64,000 nt of DNA from G965205525 sp965205525 (GCA_965205525.1 OZ242171.1:62001-126000); one strand, 5' to 3'; counted from the stretch's first letter, positions 1-8,637 are shown. Notes: generated from the sequence alone by a model not told the origin. Made by a program: numbers and translations.

Positions 1-1
1 T

Positions 2-1099
2 TTAGGGCGGTATCAAGAAGCTATTGAATATTATGACAGGGCCATTGAAATCAATCCTCACTTGGCCAAGGCATATAGCAACCGAGGTGTTGCAAAACAA
101 GCTTTAGGGCAGCATCAAGAAGCCATTGAAGATTGTAATGAGGCTATTAGGCTCAATCCTCACTTGGCCAAGGCATATAGCAACCGGGGTGTTGCAAAAC
201 AAGCTTTAGGGCAGCATCAAGAAGCCATTGAAGATTGTAGTGAGGCTATTAGGCTCAATCCTCGCTCGGCCATGGCATATAGCAACCGAGGTGCTGCGAA
301 ATCTGCTTTAGGGCTTCATCAAGGAGCCATTGAAGATTGTAATGAGGCTATTAGGTTCAATCCTCGCTCGGCCAATGCATATAGCAACCGAAGTGCTGCG
401 AGATCTGCTTTAGGGTTTCATCAAGGAGCCATTGAAGATTGTAATGAGGCTATTAGGTTCAATCCTCACTTGGCCGTGGCATATAGCAACCGAAGTGTTG
501 CGAGATCTGCTTTAGGGTTTCATCAAGGAGCCATTGAAGATTGTAATGAGGCTATTAGGCTCAATCCTCGCTCGGCCGAGGCATATGGCAACCGAGGCGC
601 TGCGAAATCTGATTTAGGGTTTCATCAAGAAGCCATTGAAGATTGTAATGAGGCTATTAGGCTCAATCCTCACTTGGCCAAGGCATATAGCAACCGAAGC
701 GTTGTGAAATTTTCTTTAGGGTTTCATCAAGGAGCCATTGAAGATTGTAATGAGGCTATTAGGCTCAATCCTCGCTCGGCCGAGGCATATAGCAACCGAG
801 GCATTGCGAGATCTGCTTTAGGGTTTCATCAAGAAGCCATTGAAGATTATAATGAGGCTATTAGGCTCAATCTTCACTTGGCCGTGGTATATAGCAACCG
901 AGGTGTTGCAAAACAAGCTTTAGGGCAGCATCAAGAAGCCATTGAAGATTGTAATGAGGCTATTAGGCTCAATCCTCAACATTCCGATGCATATTACAAC
1001 CGAGGCGCTGCGAAATTAGCTTTAGGGCTTCGTCAAGAAGCTCTTGAGGATTATGCTAAGGCGGCTAAGGCACTGCGAGAGGAACAGCGCAAAGATTAG
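2..1099 (+). CDS. Tetratricopeptide (TPR) repeat protein, 5' end outside window
   Basis: The frame is open from the first bases of the window, so the N-terminus lies upstream. About ten consecutive 34-residue TPR units are visible, each carrying an NP-x-x-A-x-AY-x-NRG core followed by an EAIEDCNEAIRLNP-type second helix. TPRs form a superhelical protein-binding scaffold; no catalytic domain is seen in the visible part. The C-terminus ends in a charged tail (KALREEQRKD) shared with the FRG-TPR protein downstream. At DNA level the repeats are near-identical with a 102-bp period. By analogy with the two downstream paralogues, the missing N-terminus may begin MKKVQK and may or may not carry an FRG domain; this is inference. 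The gene is AT-richer than the DNA after position 4945. Confidence 0.85.
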   Translation, partial: LGRYQEAIEYYDRAIEINPHLAKAYSNRGVAKQALGQHQEAIEDCNEAIRLNPHLAKAYSNRGVAKQALGQHQEAIEDCSEAIRLNPRSAMAYSNRGAAKSALGLHQGAIEDCNEAIRFNPRSANAYSNRSAARSALGFHQGAIEDCNEAIRFNPHLAVAYSNRSVARSALGFHQGAIEDCNEAIRLNPRSAEAYGNRGAAKSDLGFHQEAIEDCNEAIRLNPHLAKAYSNRSVVKFSLGFHQGAIEDCNEAIRLNPRSAEAYSNRGIARSALGFHQEAIEDYNEAIRLNLHLAVVYSNRGVAKQALGQHQEAIEDCNEAIRLNPQHSDAYYNRGAAKLALGLRQEALEDYAKAAKALREEQRKD

Positions 1100-1383
1100 G
1101 AGGCGGCCCTCTTGAAATCTGGTTTTATATTCCTACATAGGAATTGCCAGCGGCCAATTTTGGTGCTGGTGAGGAAGGACGGAATGCCTAAGGCTCGCTT
1201 GGCGGGAGACTCCGGAGCAGCGAAAATCGCGCTCTGGTCCATCAGTGGGTATAAAGCACCTTCCTTGCGACGACAAAGTAAATCTGCTTCGCTATCAGCA
1301 TAAAATACTTGAGGGTATGCCGCAGGCACTGTTCTAAATACTGATGAATGGCGTAGTCCGAATATGAAAATGCAGCCTCGGTC
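1100..1383. repeat. Repeated intergenic block, copy A
   Basis: This block of about 284 bp follows the first TPR gene and is closely matched by 2584-2871 (roughly 90% identical by eye, with a few small indels). Both copies end at the same MKKVQK start codon context. The 5' end contains an inverted-repeat-like stretch around 1140-1165 (AATTGCC...GGCCAATTTT) that could act as a terminator. The 3' end is AT-rich and probably carries the promoter of the next gene, but no convincing -35/-10 pair was found. Short ORFs on both strands inside it are not conserved as proteins. Confidence 0.85.
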
Positions 1384-2583
1384 ATGAAAAAAGTACAGAA
1401 ACTAATAAACGAGATACTGGGGGAATGTGCTGATGGAGAGTATATTTTCCGCGGCACGCCGGAAGTTTACAGTAAAAAAAGGGATGGCATTAGTTCATCG
1501 CTTTATCGCTGGGCGAAGAAGAAGGACAAGGAAGTTCTATTTCATAAGAATTTCAGTCCAGCACATATGGAAGAAGAAATAGTAGAAAATGCAAAGAAGC
1601 ATTTTCCACCCCATACCAGTAATATAGAGATATTGACCGATCTGCGGCATTACGGCGGAAAGGTGACGCTTATAGATTTCACTTACAACTTGTATGTCGC
1701 CCTGTTTTTTGCTTGTACCGGCGATTTAAACAATAAAAAAGGAGAATTAGTATTATGCAATAAAGATGAAAGAAAGAGAATAAAAGACATTAAATATGAC
1801 GAAAAACATTTTTCTACTTCCATCGGCTTTATAGAACCTGCTAATACCCAAGCCAGCAAGGGACGCATAATTGCCCAAAGCAGTATTTTTGTATATTCCT
1901 CCAAAGGGTATCTTCATAAAGATGATTATAAGCGCTTTGAGATTGATAAGGAACTCAAGCTGGAAATTTTAGAGTATTTGAGAAGATTTCATAACATATC
2001 TCAAGATACTATTTATAATGACCTGATTGGCTTTATCGCCAATGAAAAAAATTATGCCACTTCCCATTTTGAATTTTATAGGGGACTTGCAAAGTTAAAA
2101 GAAGAAAAATACAAAGAAGCGATTGAATATTACGACAAGGCTATTAAAATCAATCCTGAATATACCGCAGCATATAACAACCGAGGTGTTGCGAAAAAAG
2201 CTTTAGGGCTTCATCAAGTAGCCATTGAAGATTATAGTGAAGCTATTAGATTCAATCCTCAATATACCATGGCATATCACAACCGAGGCAATGCGAAATC
2301 TGCTTTAGAGCGGTATCAAGAGGCCATTGAGGATTATAGTGAGGCTATTAGATTCAATCCTCAAAGAGCCAAGGCATATAACAACCGAGGTGTTGCGAAA
2401 GGTTCTTTAGGGCTTTATCAAGAAGCCATTGAAGATTGTAATGAGGCAATTAGACTCAATCCTCAATATGCTGCAGCATATTACAACCGAGGCAAAGCGA
2501 AATCTGCTTTAGGGCTTCATCAAGAAGCTCTTAAGGATCGTGCTAAGGCTAAGGCACTGCGAGAGGAACAGCGCAAAGATTAG
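1384..2583 (+). CDS. FRG-domain protein with C-terminal TPR array
   Basis: A 399-residue protein. Residues about 17-200 match the FRG domain family: a YIFRGT motif near residue 20, then LRHYGGKVTLIDFT and a hydrophobic ALFFAC segment at about 87-111. The FRG domain is named for its conserved (F/Y)RG motif; to my knowledge its biochemical activity is not established. Residues about 225-390 form roughly five TPR units, four of them with clear xNPxxxxAY-x-NRG cores. It lies between two TPR-only paralogues. Its first nine residues (MKKVQKLIN) are identical to those of the next gene, which lacks the FRG part. No signal peptide or membrane segment is seen, so it is probably cytoplasmic. The TPRs likely recruit a partner and the FRG domain is the effector part (inference). 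Confidence 0.85.
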   Translation: MKKVQKLINEILGECADGEYIFRGTPEVYSKKRDGISSSLYRWAKKKDKEVLFHKNFSPAHMEEEIVENAKKHFPPHTSNIEILTDLRHYGGKVTLIDFTYNLYVALFFACTGDLNNKKGELVLCNKDERKRIKDIKYDEKHFSTSIGFIEPANTQASKGRIIAQSSIFVYSSKGYLHKDDYKRFEIDKELKLEILEYLRRFHNISQDTIYNDLIGFIANEKNYATSHFEFYRGLAKLKEEKYKEAIEYYDKAIKINPEYTAAYNNRGVAKKALGLHQVAIEDYSEAIRFNPQYTMAYHNRGNAKSALERYQEAIEDYSEAIRFNPQRAKAYNNRGVAKGSLGLYQEAIEDCNEAIRLNPQYAAAYYNRGKAKSALGLHQEALKDRAKAKALREEQRKD

Positions 2584-2871
2584 GGAGATGGGCGGCCCTC
2601 TTGAAATCTGGTTTTATATTCCTACATAGGAATTGCCGGCGGCCAATTTTGGTGCTGGTGAGGAAGGACGGAATGCCTAAGGCTCGCTCGGCGGGAGACT
2701 CCGGAGCAGCGAAAATTGCGCTCTGGTCCATCAGCAGGTTAAAGCGCCCTCCTTGCAGCAACAAAGTAAATCTGCTTCGCCGCCAGCATAAAACACTTGA
2801 GGGTATGCCCCAGGCACTGTCCTAAATACTGATGAATGGTATAGTTCGAATATGAAAATACAGCCCTGATC
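2584..2871. repeat. Repeated intergenic block, copy B
   Basis: Near-duplicate of 1100-1383, lying between the FRG-TPR gene and the next TPR gene. The first 85 bp are repeated once more at 4858-4942. The conserved block runs up to the shared start region of the downstream gene, which fits tandem duplication of a gene-plus-leader unit. Confidence 0.85.
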
Positions 2872-4857
2872 ATGAAAAAAGTACAGAAACTAATAAATAA
2901 AATACAGGAGAAACTTGAATTTTCTAGGGGATTTTTAAAGTCAGAAGCAGGAGAATACGAAAAAGCGATTGAACATTACGACGAGACCATTAAAATCAAT
3001 CCTCAATATGCCATGGCATATCACAACCGAGGCAATATGAAAAAAGCTTTAGGGCTTTATCCAGAAGCCATTAAAGATTATGACAAGGCCATTGCGATCA
3101 ATCCTCAATTGGCCATTGCATATAACTACCGAGGCACTGCGAAATCTGCTTTAGATCGGCATGAAGAAGCCATTAAAGACTATGACAGGGCCATTGCGAT
3201 CAATCCTCAATTGGCCATTGCATATAACAACCGAGGTGTTGCGAAAGCAGCTTCAAAGCTGTATGAAGCGGCCATTGAAGATTATGATGAGGCTATTAGA
3301 TTCAATCCTCAATTTGCCGAGGCATATAGCAACCGAGGCAATGCGAAATCTCATTTAGGGCGGCATCAAAAATCTCTTGAGGATTATGACAGTGCCATTG
3401 CAATCAATCCTCAATTTGCCGAGGCATATTACAACCGAGGCAATACGAAATCTGCTTTAGGGCGGCATGAAGAAGCCATTGAAGATCATGATGAGGCTAT
3501 TAGACTCAATCCTCAATTTGCCAATGCATATAACGGCCGAGGCAATGCGAAATCTGATTTAGAGTGTCATCAAGAAGCCATTAAAGATCATAGTGAGGCT
3601 ATTAGACTCAATCCTCAATATGCCAATGCATATTACAACCGAGGCAATGCGAAATCGGCTTTAGAGTGTTATCAAGAAGCCATTAAAGATCATAGTGAGG
3701 CTATTAGACTCAATCCTCAATTTGCCAATGCATATTACAACCGAGGCAATGCGAAACTTGCTTTAGGGCTTTATCAAGAAGCCATTGAAGATCATAGTGA
3801 GGCTATTAGACTCAATCCTCAAAGTGCCGACGCATATAACAACCGAGGCAATGCGAAGCTTGCTTTAGGGCTTTATCAAGAAGCCATTGAAGATTATAGT
3901 GAGGCTATTAGACTCAATCCTCAACTTGCCGAGGCATATTACAACCGAGGCAGTACGAAATCTGCTTTAGGGCTTCATCAAGAAGCCATTGAAGATTATG
4001 ATGAGGCCATTAGACTCAATCCTCAATATGTCGACGCATATGACAACCGAGGCAATGCGAAATCTGCTTTAGGGCTTTATCAAGAAGCCATTGAAGATCA
4101 TAGTGAGGCTATTAGACTTGATCCTCAAAGAGCTGATGCATATAACAACCGAGGCAATGCGAAAACTGCTTTAGAGCGGCATGAAGAAGCCATTGAAGAT
4201 TATAGTGAGGCTATTAGACTTGATCCTCAACTTGCCGAGACATATAACAACCGAGGTGTTGCGAAAGATGCTTTAGGGCTTCATCAAGAAGCTCTTGAGG
4301 ATTATGACAGGGCCATTGCGATCAATCCTCAATTGGCCATTGCATATCCCAACCGAGGTTTTACGAAAGATGATTTAGGGCTTCATCAAGAAGCTCTTGA
4401 GGATTATGACAGGGCCATTGCGATCAATCCTCAATTGGCCATTGCATATCCCAACCGAGGTTTTACGAAAGATGATTTAGGGGAGTATGAAGAAGCCATT
4501 GAAGATTATAGTGAGGCTATTAGACTCAATCCTCAATATGCCATGGCATATCACAACCGAGGCAATGCGAAAAAAGCTTTAGGGCGGCATAAAGAAGCCA
4601 TTGAAGATCATAGTGAGGCTATTAGACTCAATCCTCAATTTGCCATGGCATATCACAGCCGAGGCAATGCGAAAAGAGCTTTAGGGCGGCATAAAGAAGT
4701 CATTGAAGATTATAGTGAGGCTATTAGACTCAATCCTCAATATGCCGCAGCATATTACAGCCGAGGCAATGCGAAAAAAGCTTTAGGGCTTCATCAAGAA
4801 GCTGATGAGGATTATGCTAAGGCTGAAGCACTGGAAAAGGAACAGCGCAAAGACTAG
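2872..4857 (+). CDS. Large TPR repeat protein (about 18 TPRs), FRG-less paralogue
   Basis: A 661-residue protein made almost entirely of TPR units; eighteen (I/L/F)(N/D)PQ...AY-x-NRG cores can be counted at a regular 34-residue spacing from about residue 40 to the end. Its first nine residues match the FRG-TPR protein upstream, after which it passes almost directly into TPRs. It looks like the same gene with the FRG domain deleted and the repeat array expanded. There is no signal peptide or membrane segment. The DNA repeats (102 bp period) are often almost identical between neighbouring units, which predicts copy-number instability. Function: presumably a protein-protein interaction scaffold, possibly acting with the FRG-TPR neighbour (inference). 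Confidence 0.88.
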   Translation: MKKVQKLINKIQEKLEFSRGFLKSEAGEYEKAIEHYDETIKINPQYAMAYHNRGNMKKALGLYPEAIKDYDKAIAINPQLAIAYNYRGTAKSALDRHEEAIKDYDRAIAINPQLAIAYNNRGVAKAASKLYEAAIEDYDEAIRFNPQFAEAYSNRGNAKSHLGRHQKSLEDYDSAIAINPQFAEAYYNRGNTKSALGRHEEAIEDHDEAIRLNPQFANAYNGRGNAKSDLECHQEAIKDHSEAIRLNPQYANAYYNRGNAKSALECYQEAIKDHSEAIRLNPQFANAYYNRGNAKLALGLYQEAIEDHSEAIRLNPQSADAYNNRGNAKLALGLYQEAIEDYSEAIRLNPQLAEAYYNRGSTKSALGLHQEAIEDYDEAIRLNPQYVDAYDNRGNAKSALGLYQEAIEDHSEAIRLDPQRADAYNNRGNAKTALERHEEAIEDYSEAIRLDPQLAETYNNRGVAKDALGLHQEALEDYDRAIAINPQLAIAYPNRGFTKDDLGLHQEALEDYDRAIAINPQLAIAYPNRGFTKDDLGEYEEAIEDYSEAIRLNPQYAMAYHNRGNAKKALGRHKEAIEDHSEAIRLNPQFAMAYHSRGNAKRALGRHKEVIEDYSEAIRLNPQYAAAYYSRGNAKKALGLHQEADEDYAKAEALEKEQRKD

Positions 4858-4942
4858 GGAGATGGGCGGCCCTCTTGAAATTTGGTTTTATATTCCTACA
4901 TAGGAATTGCCGGCGGCCAATTTTGGTGCTGGTGAGGAAGGA
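4858..4942. repeat. Truncated third copy of the TPR intergenic block (copy C)
   Basis: The first 85 bp of the block seen at 2584-2871 recur here with about one mismatch, then break off at 4942/4943 into unrelated, GC-richer sequence leading to the Hsp20 gene. It marks the right edge of the TPR island. Confidence 0.85.
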
Positions 4943-5001
4943 AGACGGCTCTAGCAGTGTTTTCCGACCTGTTTGCTCGCTTCAATTGAAGGAGAAACAT
5001 C

Positions 5002-5424
5002 ATGAACGCACTTAACCTTTCCCCCCTGTTCCGCACGACGGTGGGCTTTGACCGCCTCGCCAATCTTATGGATGCGGCGATGGATGCCAAGGTGCCGAAC
5101 TACCCGCCCTACAACATTGAGGCGACGGGTAACGACTCCTATGACATCACGATAGCTGCAGCCGGCTTCGGGCGCGATGACATGGAAATCAGCGTTGCGG
5201 ACCAGACCCTGACCGTGCGCGGCCATGTGAAGGCGGAGGAAGAAAGCGAAAAAGGGCGCGAGTACCTCTACCGAGGCATCGCTGCGCGCAGCTTTGAGCG
5301 CAAGTTCAACCTCGCCGACCATGTGCGCGTCACCGGCGCGGAGCAGAAGGACGGGATGCTGACGGTCCACTTGGCCCGGGAGATCCCGGAGCAGCTGAAA
5401 CCTCGTTCCATCCCCATCAAGTAA
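5002..5424 (+). CDS. Small heat shock protein, Hsp20/IbpA family
   Basis: A 140-residue ATP-independent holdase chaperone with a central alpha-crystallin domain (about residues 35-125). Typical features are YNIEATGNDSYDITIAAAGF, the DLTVRG-like TLTVRG strand, the YLYRGIAARSFERKF segment and a C-terminal IPI motif (SIPIK end) used for oligomerisation. Length and layout match proteobacterial IbpA-type proteins. The start is supported by an AAGGAGA ribosome-binding site at 4989-4995. The gene is monocistronic and followed at once by a strong intrinsic terminator. No clear sigma-32 promoter was identified. Confidence 0.95.
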   Translation: MNALNLSPLFRTTVGFDRLANLMDAAMDAKVPNYPPYNIEATGNDSYDITIAAAGFGRDDMEISVADQTLTVRGHVKAEEESEKGREYLYRGIAARSFERKFNLADHVRVTGAEQKDGMLTVHLAREIPEQLKPRSIPIK

Positions 5425-5442
5425 GCCAGACGGCTTACCGCA

Positions 5443-5480
5443 CCGGCGGGATTCGCAACTGGCGGATCCCGCCGGTTTTT
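5443..5480 (+). terminator. Rho-independent terminator after hsp20
   Basis: A perfect 10-bp inverted repeat (CCGGCGGGAT at 5443-5452, ATCCCGCCGG at 5466-5475) with a 13-nt loop is followed by five T residues. It lies 18 bp after the hsp20 stop codon and may also serve the convergent ggt gene, although the T tract favours the plus direction. Confidence 0.9.
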
Positions 5481-5498
5481 ATATCGGCGTATATCGCC

Positions 5499-7229
5499 TC
5501 AATACCCCAGTGCCAGCCCGCCGCTGCGGCGGGTATCTGCTGCGCCGTAAAGCCAGCCGCTGCCGATGGCAATAGTGCCTGCGTTGCCGATGGCTCGGTC
5601 TTGCACCAGGTTGTGTCCGGCTGCCCGCAGCAGGGCCAGGGTGTCGGGGCTGATGCCCCGCTCCGCCGAGAGCCGGTCGGGCATCCACTGGTGGTGTATG
5701 CGGGGTGCGGCCACGGCTTCGGCGGGGTTCATGCCGTGGTCAGCAAAGTTCAGAATAATTTGCAGGACCGTGTTGATGATGGCGCTGCCGCCGGGGCTGC
5801 CGGTGACCAGCGCCAGCTTGCCGTCCTTGAGCAGCAGTGTCGGGGTCATTGAGCTGAGGGGGCGCTTGCCGGGCTGGATTGCATTCGCTTCACCGCTGAG
5901 CAGTCCGAAGCCATCCGGCTCTCCGGGGCGGGCGGCGAAGTCGTTCATCTCGTTGTTGAGAAAGAAGCCGAGCTTCGGCACCAGGATGCTGGAGCCGTAG
6001 CTGTAGTTCAGGGTATAGGTGTTGGCCACGGCGTTGCCTGCGGCATCCACTATGGAATAGTGGGTGGTGTCTTCGCTCTCCTCGGGCAGCACGGCCCCCG
6101 GCGCAACCTGGTCGGAGGGAGTGGCCCGCTTTTCGTCAATGCTCTTGCGCAGGCGGGCGGCGTACTCCTTGGCAGCAAGCGCTGCCAGCGGCACCGGCGT
6201 GAAGTCGGTGTCTCCCAGATAGCGGCTGCGGTCTGCGTAGGCGCGCCGCATGGCCTCGGCTGTCAGGTGCAGGGTGCGGGCGCTGCCCGCGCCGTATTCG
6301 GCGATGGGATAACCCTCCAGGATGTTCAGCATCTGCACCAGATGCACTCCGCCTGAGCTGGGGGGCGGCATGGAGACCACCCGATAGCCCCGGTAGTCTC
6401 CGACAATTGGTGTGCGCTCGGTGATCCGGTAGCGGGCCAGATCGGCGGCGGTTATCAAGCCGCCCCCGGCGCGCATGTCCGCCGCCATAGCTTCGGCTGC
6501 AGAGCCCCGATAAAAGCCGTCCGCTCCGCGACGGGAAATTGCTTTCAGTGTGCGCGCCAGGGCTGGCTGGCGAAGCCGCTGACCAACCCGCAGGGTTGAG
6601 CCGTCCCGATTGAAAAGCAGTGCCCGCGCCCCCGGGTCCCGCGAAAGACGCCCGGACCACCGGGCCAGGGCAGCGGCCATCCCAGGGCTGACCGGGAAGC
6701 CCTTGCGGGCCAGGCGGATAGCCGGGGCCATGACCTTGCGGCGGGGCAGGGTGCCGTACTGCTCCAGGGCGTGAAGCAGGCCGGCAACGGTGCCGGGCAC
6801 CCCGGCCGCCCGACGGCTGAAGCGGGACAGGTTTTGGTCTACCTTGCCTGCGCCGTCTAAGAACATGTCCCGATGAGCCGCCATCGGCGCCCGCTCCCGA
6901 TAGTCTATGGCCACAGTGCGGTTTTCTTCCGCTAAGTGCACCAGCATAAAGCCGCCGCCGCCGATGTTGCCCGCCCGCGGATAGGTGACCGCCAGCGCAA
7001 AACCTACTGCCACTGCCGCATCTACGGCGTTGCCCCCCGCTCGCAGGATGTCCACGCCGATGCGGGTCGCCTCTGCCTCGGCGCTGACCACCATGCCGTG
7101 CTTTGCCGCTATCGGCTGAAAGCGCACATCGTTGCGGAGGATGGGCTCCGACTTCTCCTGCGCCAGCGCATCCGGCAAGAGGAGCCAGGGCAGCAGGAGA
7201 AGGGGCAGGGCCCACAGTCTGAGTTTCAT
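5499..7229 (-). CDS. ggt: Gamma-glutamyltransferase / glutathione hydrolase
   Basis: A 576-residue periplasmic proenzyme that cleaves the gamma-glutamyl bond of glutathione and transfers or hydrolyses it. A Sec signal peptide is clear (KLRLWALPLLLLPWLLLPDALAQ). The autoprocessing site and catalytic threonine are in the DTTHYS motif at about residue 387, which starts the small subunit. Downstream family motifs are NNEMNDF, KRPLSSMTPT, the oxyanion GSPGGSAII and RIHHQWMPD. I chose ATG at 7229 because it starts the signal peptide; the frame is open for 34 further codons upstream without family similarity. It faces hsp20 convergently and its upstream neighbour is a decayed SnoaL fragment. Confidence 0.96.
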   Translation of the reverse strand: MKLRLWALPLLLLPWLLLPDALAQEKSEPILRNDVRFQPIAAKHGMVVSAEAEATRIGVDILRAGGNAVDAAVAVGFALAVTYPRAGNIGGGGFMLVHLAEENRTVAIDYRERAPMAAHRDMFLDGAGKVDQNLSRFSRRAAGVPGTVAGLLHALEQYGTLPRRKVMAPAIRLARKGFPVSPGMAAALARWSGRLSRDPGARALLFNRDGSTLRVGQRLRQPALARTLKAISRRGADGFYRGSAAEAMAADMRAGGGLITAADLARYRITERTPIVGDYRGYRVVSMPPPSSGGVHLVQMLNILEGYPIAEYGAGSARTLHLTAEAMRRAYADRSRYLGDTDFTPVPLAALAAKEYAARLRKSIDEKRATPSDQVAPGAVLPEESEDTTHYSIVDAAGNAVANTYTLNYSYGSSILVPKLGFFLNNEMNDFAARPGEPDGFGLLSGEANAIQPGKRPLSSMTPTLLLKDGKLALVTGSPGGSAIINTVLQIILNFADHGMNPAEAVAAPRIHHQWMPDRLSAERGISPDTLALLRAAGHNLVQDRAIGNAGTIAIGSGWLYGAADTRRSGGLALGY

Positions 7230-7280
7230 CTGCTCGCTATCGCCGGTCGGAGCAGGCGGTGAACTCTGTCGCCTGCTGAG

Positions 7281-7370
7281 CGGGTTCTGAGCATGCGGGG
7301 GGCAGCGCCCTCTGGCCGTCCATCTGCACAAGTTTCTTCCGAAGATGTCCGCCGATAATGGGCGGCATAA
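7281..7370 (-). pseudogene. Decayed partial duplicate of the 3' end of the SnoaL-like gene
   Basis: Read on the minus strand, this stretch encodes PPIIGGHLRKKLVQMDGQ. It lines up without gaps with QPIIGGRYRDEFAEVDGE near the end of the adjacent SnoaL-like protein, and the DNA similarity (about 60% by eye) continues through the next CGCATG. The fragment has no start codon of its own and its continuation diverges. It is best read as the remnant of a tandem duplication. Confidence 0.6.
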
Positions 7371-7399
7371 GAATAAGAACAGGTCTCACAGGCTGATTT

Positions 7400-7897
7400 T
7401 TATCTGTCCACCGGGGGCGGCTGGGGCAGATGATGGGAGATGTCGCCCACCAGATTGGTCTTGTACATGCGGGAGACAAAGCGCCATTCACCGTCCACCT
7501 CTGCAAATTCATCCCGATAGCGGCCGCCGATAATCGGCTGCATGGGAAAGTCGGACATCGCTTGAAATACCACAAAACGGCTCCGCCCTCGGGCGGATTT
7601 GCCATCCGCTGACACTTCAATAATCGGGTTGCTGATGACATGGATGGTGTAAGGGGTGCCCCGCTCCTTCGGGAAATCCACTCGCTTTTCATTCCGGTCG
7701 TAATACTTGGTGAAGTCGCCGAACATTTTCTCCACACCTTCGCTGCCCGGGTAGGGCGCATCCTCGCTGCCGGCGTACAGGACAGCGTGCCGGAACAGCT
7801 CGTTCAGGGTTTCCATGTCACCGTCATCCACTGCTTCTGCATAGCGGTACAGCAGGTTGCAGATAGCGTGTCTGGCATCGGCGGCTTTGTTGTTCAT
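7400..7897 (-). CDS. SnoaL-like / NTF2-fold domain protein
   Basis: A protein of about 165 residues with the cone-shaped NTF2/SnoaL fold signature: an N-terminal helix with AICNLLYRYAEAVDDGD, then LFRHAVLYAG, then beta strands RFVVFQAM and the terminal PIIGGRYRDEFAEVDGEWRF followed by SRMYKTNLVGD. This looks like the SnoaL_4 group, which includes ring-hydroxylating dioxygenase beta subunits, polyketide cyclases and bile-acid dehydratase-like enzymes; the substrate cannot be told. ATG at 7897 is preferred because AGGAG lies nine bases upstream; ATG at 7903 is too close to it and an upstream ATG at 7972 has no support. The gene is apparently monocistronic, with a degenerate partial duplicate just downstream. 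Confidence 0.82.
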   Translation of the reverse strand: MNNKAADARHAICNLLYRYAEAVDDGDMETLNELFRHAVLYAGSEDAPYPGSEGVEKMFGDFTKYYDRNEKRVDFPKERGTPYTIHVISNPIIEVSADGKSARGRSRFVVFQAMSDFPMQPIIGGRYRDEFAEVDGEWRFVSRMYKTNLVGDISHHLPQPPPVDR

Positions 7898-8124
7898 GGG
7901 CATGTGCTCCTGGCGGGGAACTCCCTCAGCGGTGCTGAAGCGAGGTTGCGGAAACCTTCTTTCCTCTGGCATTTTATTCCTACTTTGCTTTTTCTGTGCT
8001 CCATTTTTTCCGGATCCCTAGTCTGACACTTCCATATAACTAACACTATAGCGGGGACGTATTGCGATCATGCTTGATATTAATTATTCTTTTAAAAGTA
8101 TGCGAATGTTCTATAAGACAGACG

Positions 8125-8637
8125 CTAAGAACTGTCTCGCCCAGACAGGTGAGCCAGTGTTTTCTGAATGGTCTCCCGTTCAAAGCCGCGGCTTTCCAGG
8201 TAGCGGGCGTGCTTCATCTTCTCTTCAAAGCTGGCCGGTGCCGCGCCGCCAAACTTGCGGGCATGCATGTGCTCTGCCAGCTCCTGCCAGTTGCAGTCCG
8301 CCGTTTGCAGTCCTTTTTCAATGCAGTCTTCCTCTGCACCCCGCTGCCGAAGCTCTTGGCGAATCCGCACCGGGCCGCAGCCCCGTCGCACCCGGCTGCG
8401 GATCAGGGCTTCCACAAAACGCGCTTCACTGAGATGTCCGGCCGCCTGCAGCGTGTCTAGCAGATTCTCTGTTGTCGCCTCGTCGCCGCCATCCCGCGCC
8501 CTGAGCTTGCGCCGCAGCTCCGCCCGGCAGTGCTCGCGCCTGGCCAGGCAGCCCAGCGCGTAGTGATGCAGCGACTGCGCCCGGACTTTTTCAGTCTCCG
8601 CCCGGGCCGTGGTTTCAGGCATTCGCCCTCGCGGCAT
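8125..8637 (-). CDS. recX: Regulatory protein RecX
   Basis: A 170-residue protein with the all-helical three-repeat RecX architecture ([39 protein letters not shown]; the [13 protein letters not shown] segment; [16 protein letters not shown]). RecX binds the RecA filament and modulates it, usually as an inhibitor. Its start lies inside the 3' end of recA (23-bp overlap if ATG 8637 is used, 8 bp if ATG 8622), which suggests translational coupling. A CTGTCT/AGACAG stem just before the stop codon is followed by only a weak T run, so termination is uncertain. The 227 bp between this gene and the SnoaL-like gene contain an AT-rich stretch (about 8070-8120) with no recognisable gene. Confidence 0.93.
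   Translation of the reverse strand: MPRGRMPETTARAETEKVRAQSLHHYALGCLARREHCRAELRRKLRARDGGDEATTENLLDTLQAAGHLSEARFVEALIRSRVRRGCGPVRIRQELRQRGAEEDCIEKGLQTADCNWQELAEHMHARKFGGAAPASFEEKMKHARYLESRGFERETIQKTLAHLSGRDSS

Noticed and set aside
1112..1303. Short ORFs inside the TPR intergenic repeats on both strands
   Set aside because: Frames are not preserved between copies A and B and no protein features are seen.
62..4857. Regular direct repeats as a possible CRISPR array
   Set aside because: The repeats are coding 34-codon TPR units with no unique spacers; the propeller repeats at 27-54 kb are likewise coding.
6136..7215. A 359-codon minus-strand ORF overlapping ggt in another frame
   Set aside because: It is a frame shadow of ggt, rich in Arg/Gly/Pro, with no recognisable domain.
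8132..8148. CTGTCT/AGACAG inverted repeat as a LexA-type operator or strong terminator
   Set aside because: It lies inside the 3' end of the recX coding sequence, its 5-nt spacing does not fit a LexA box, and the T run after it is weak; at most a poor terminator.
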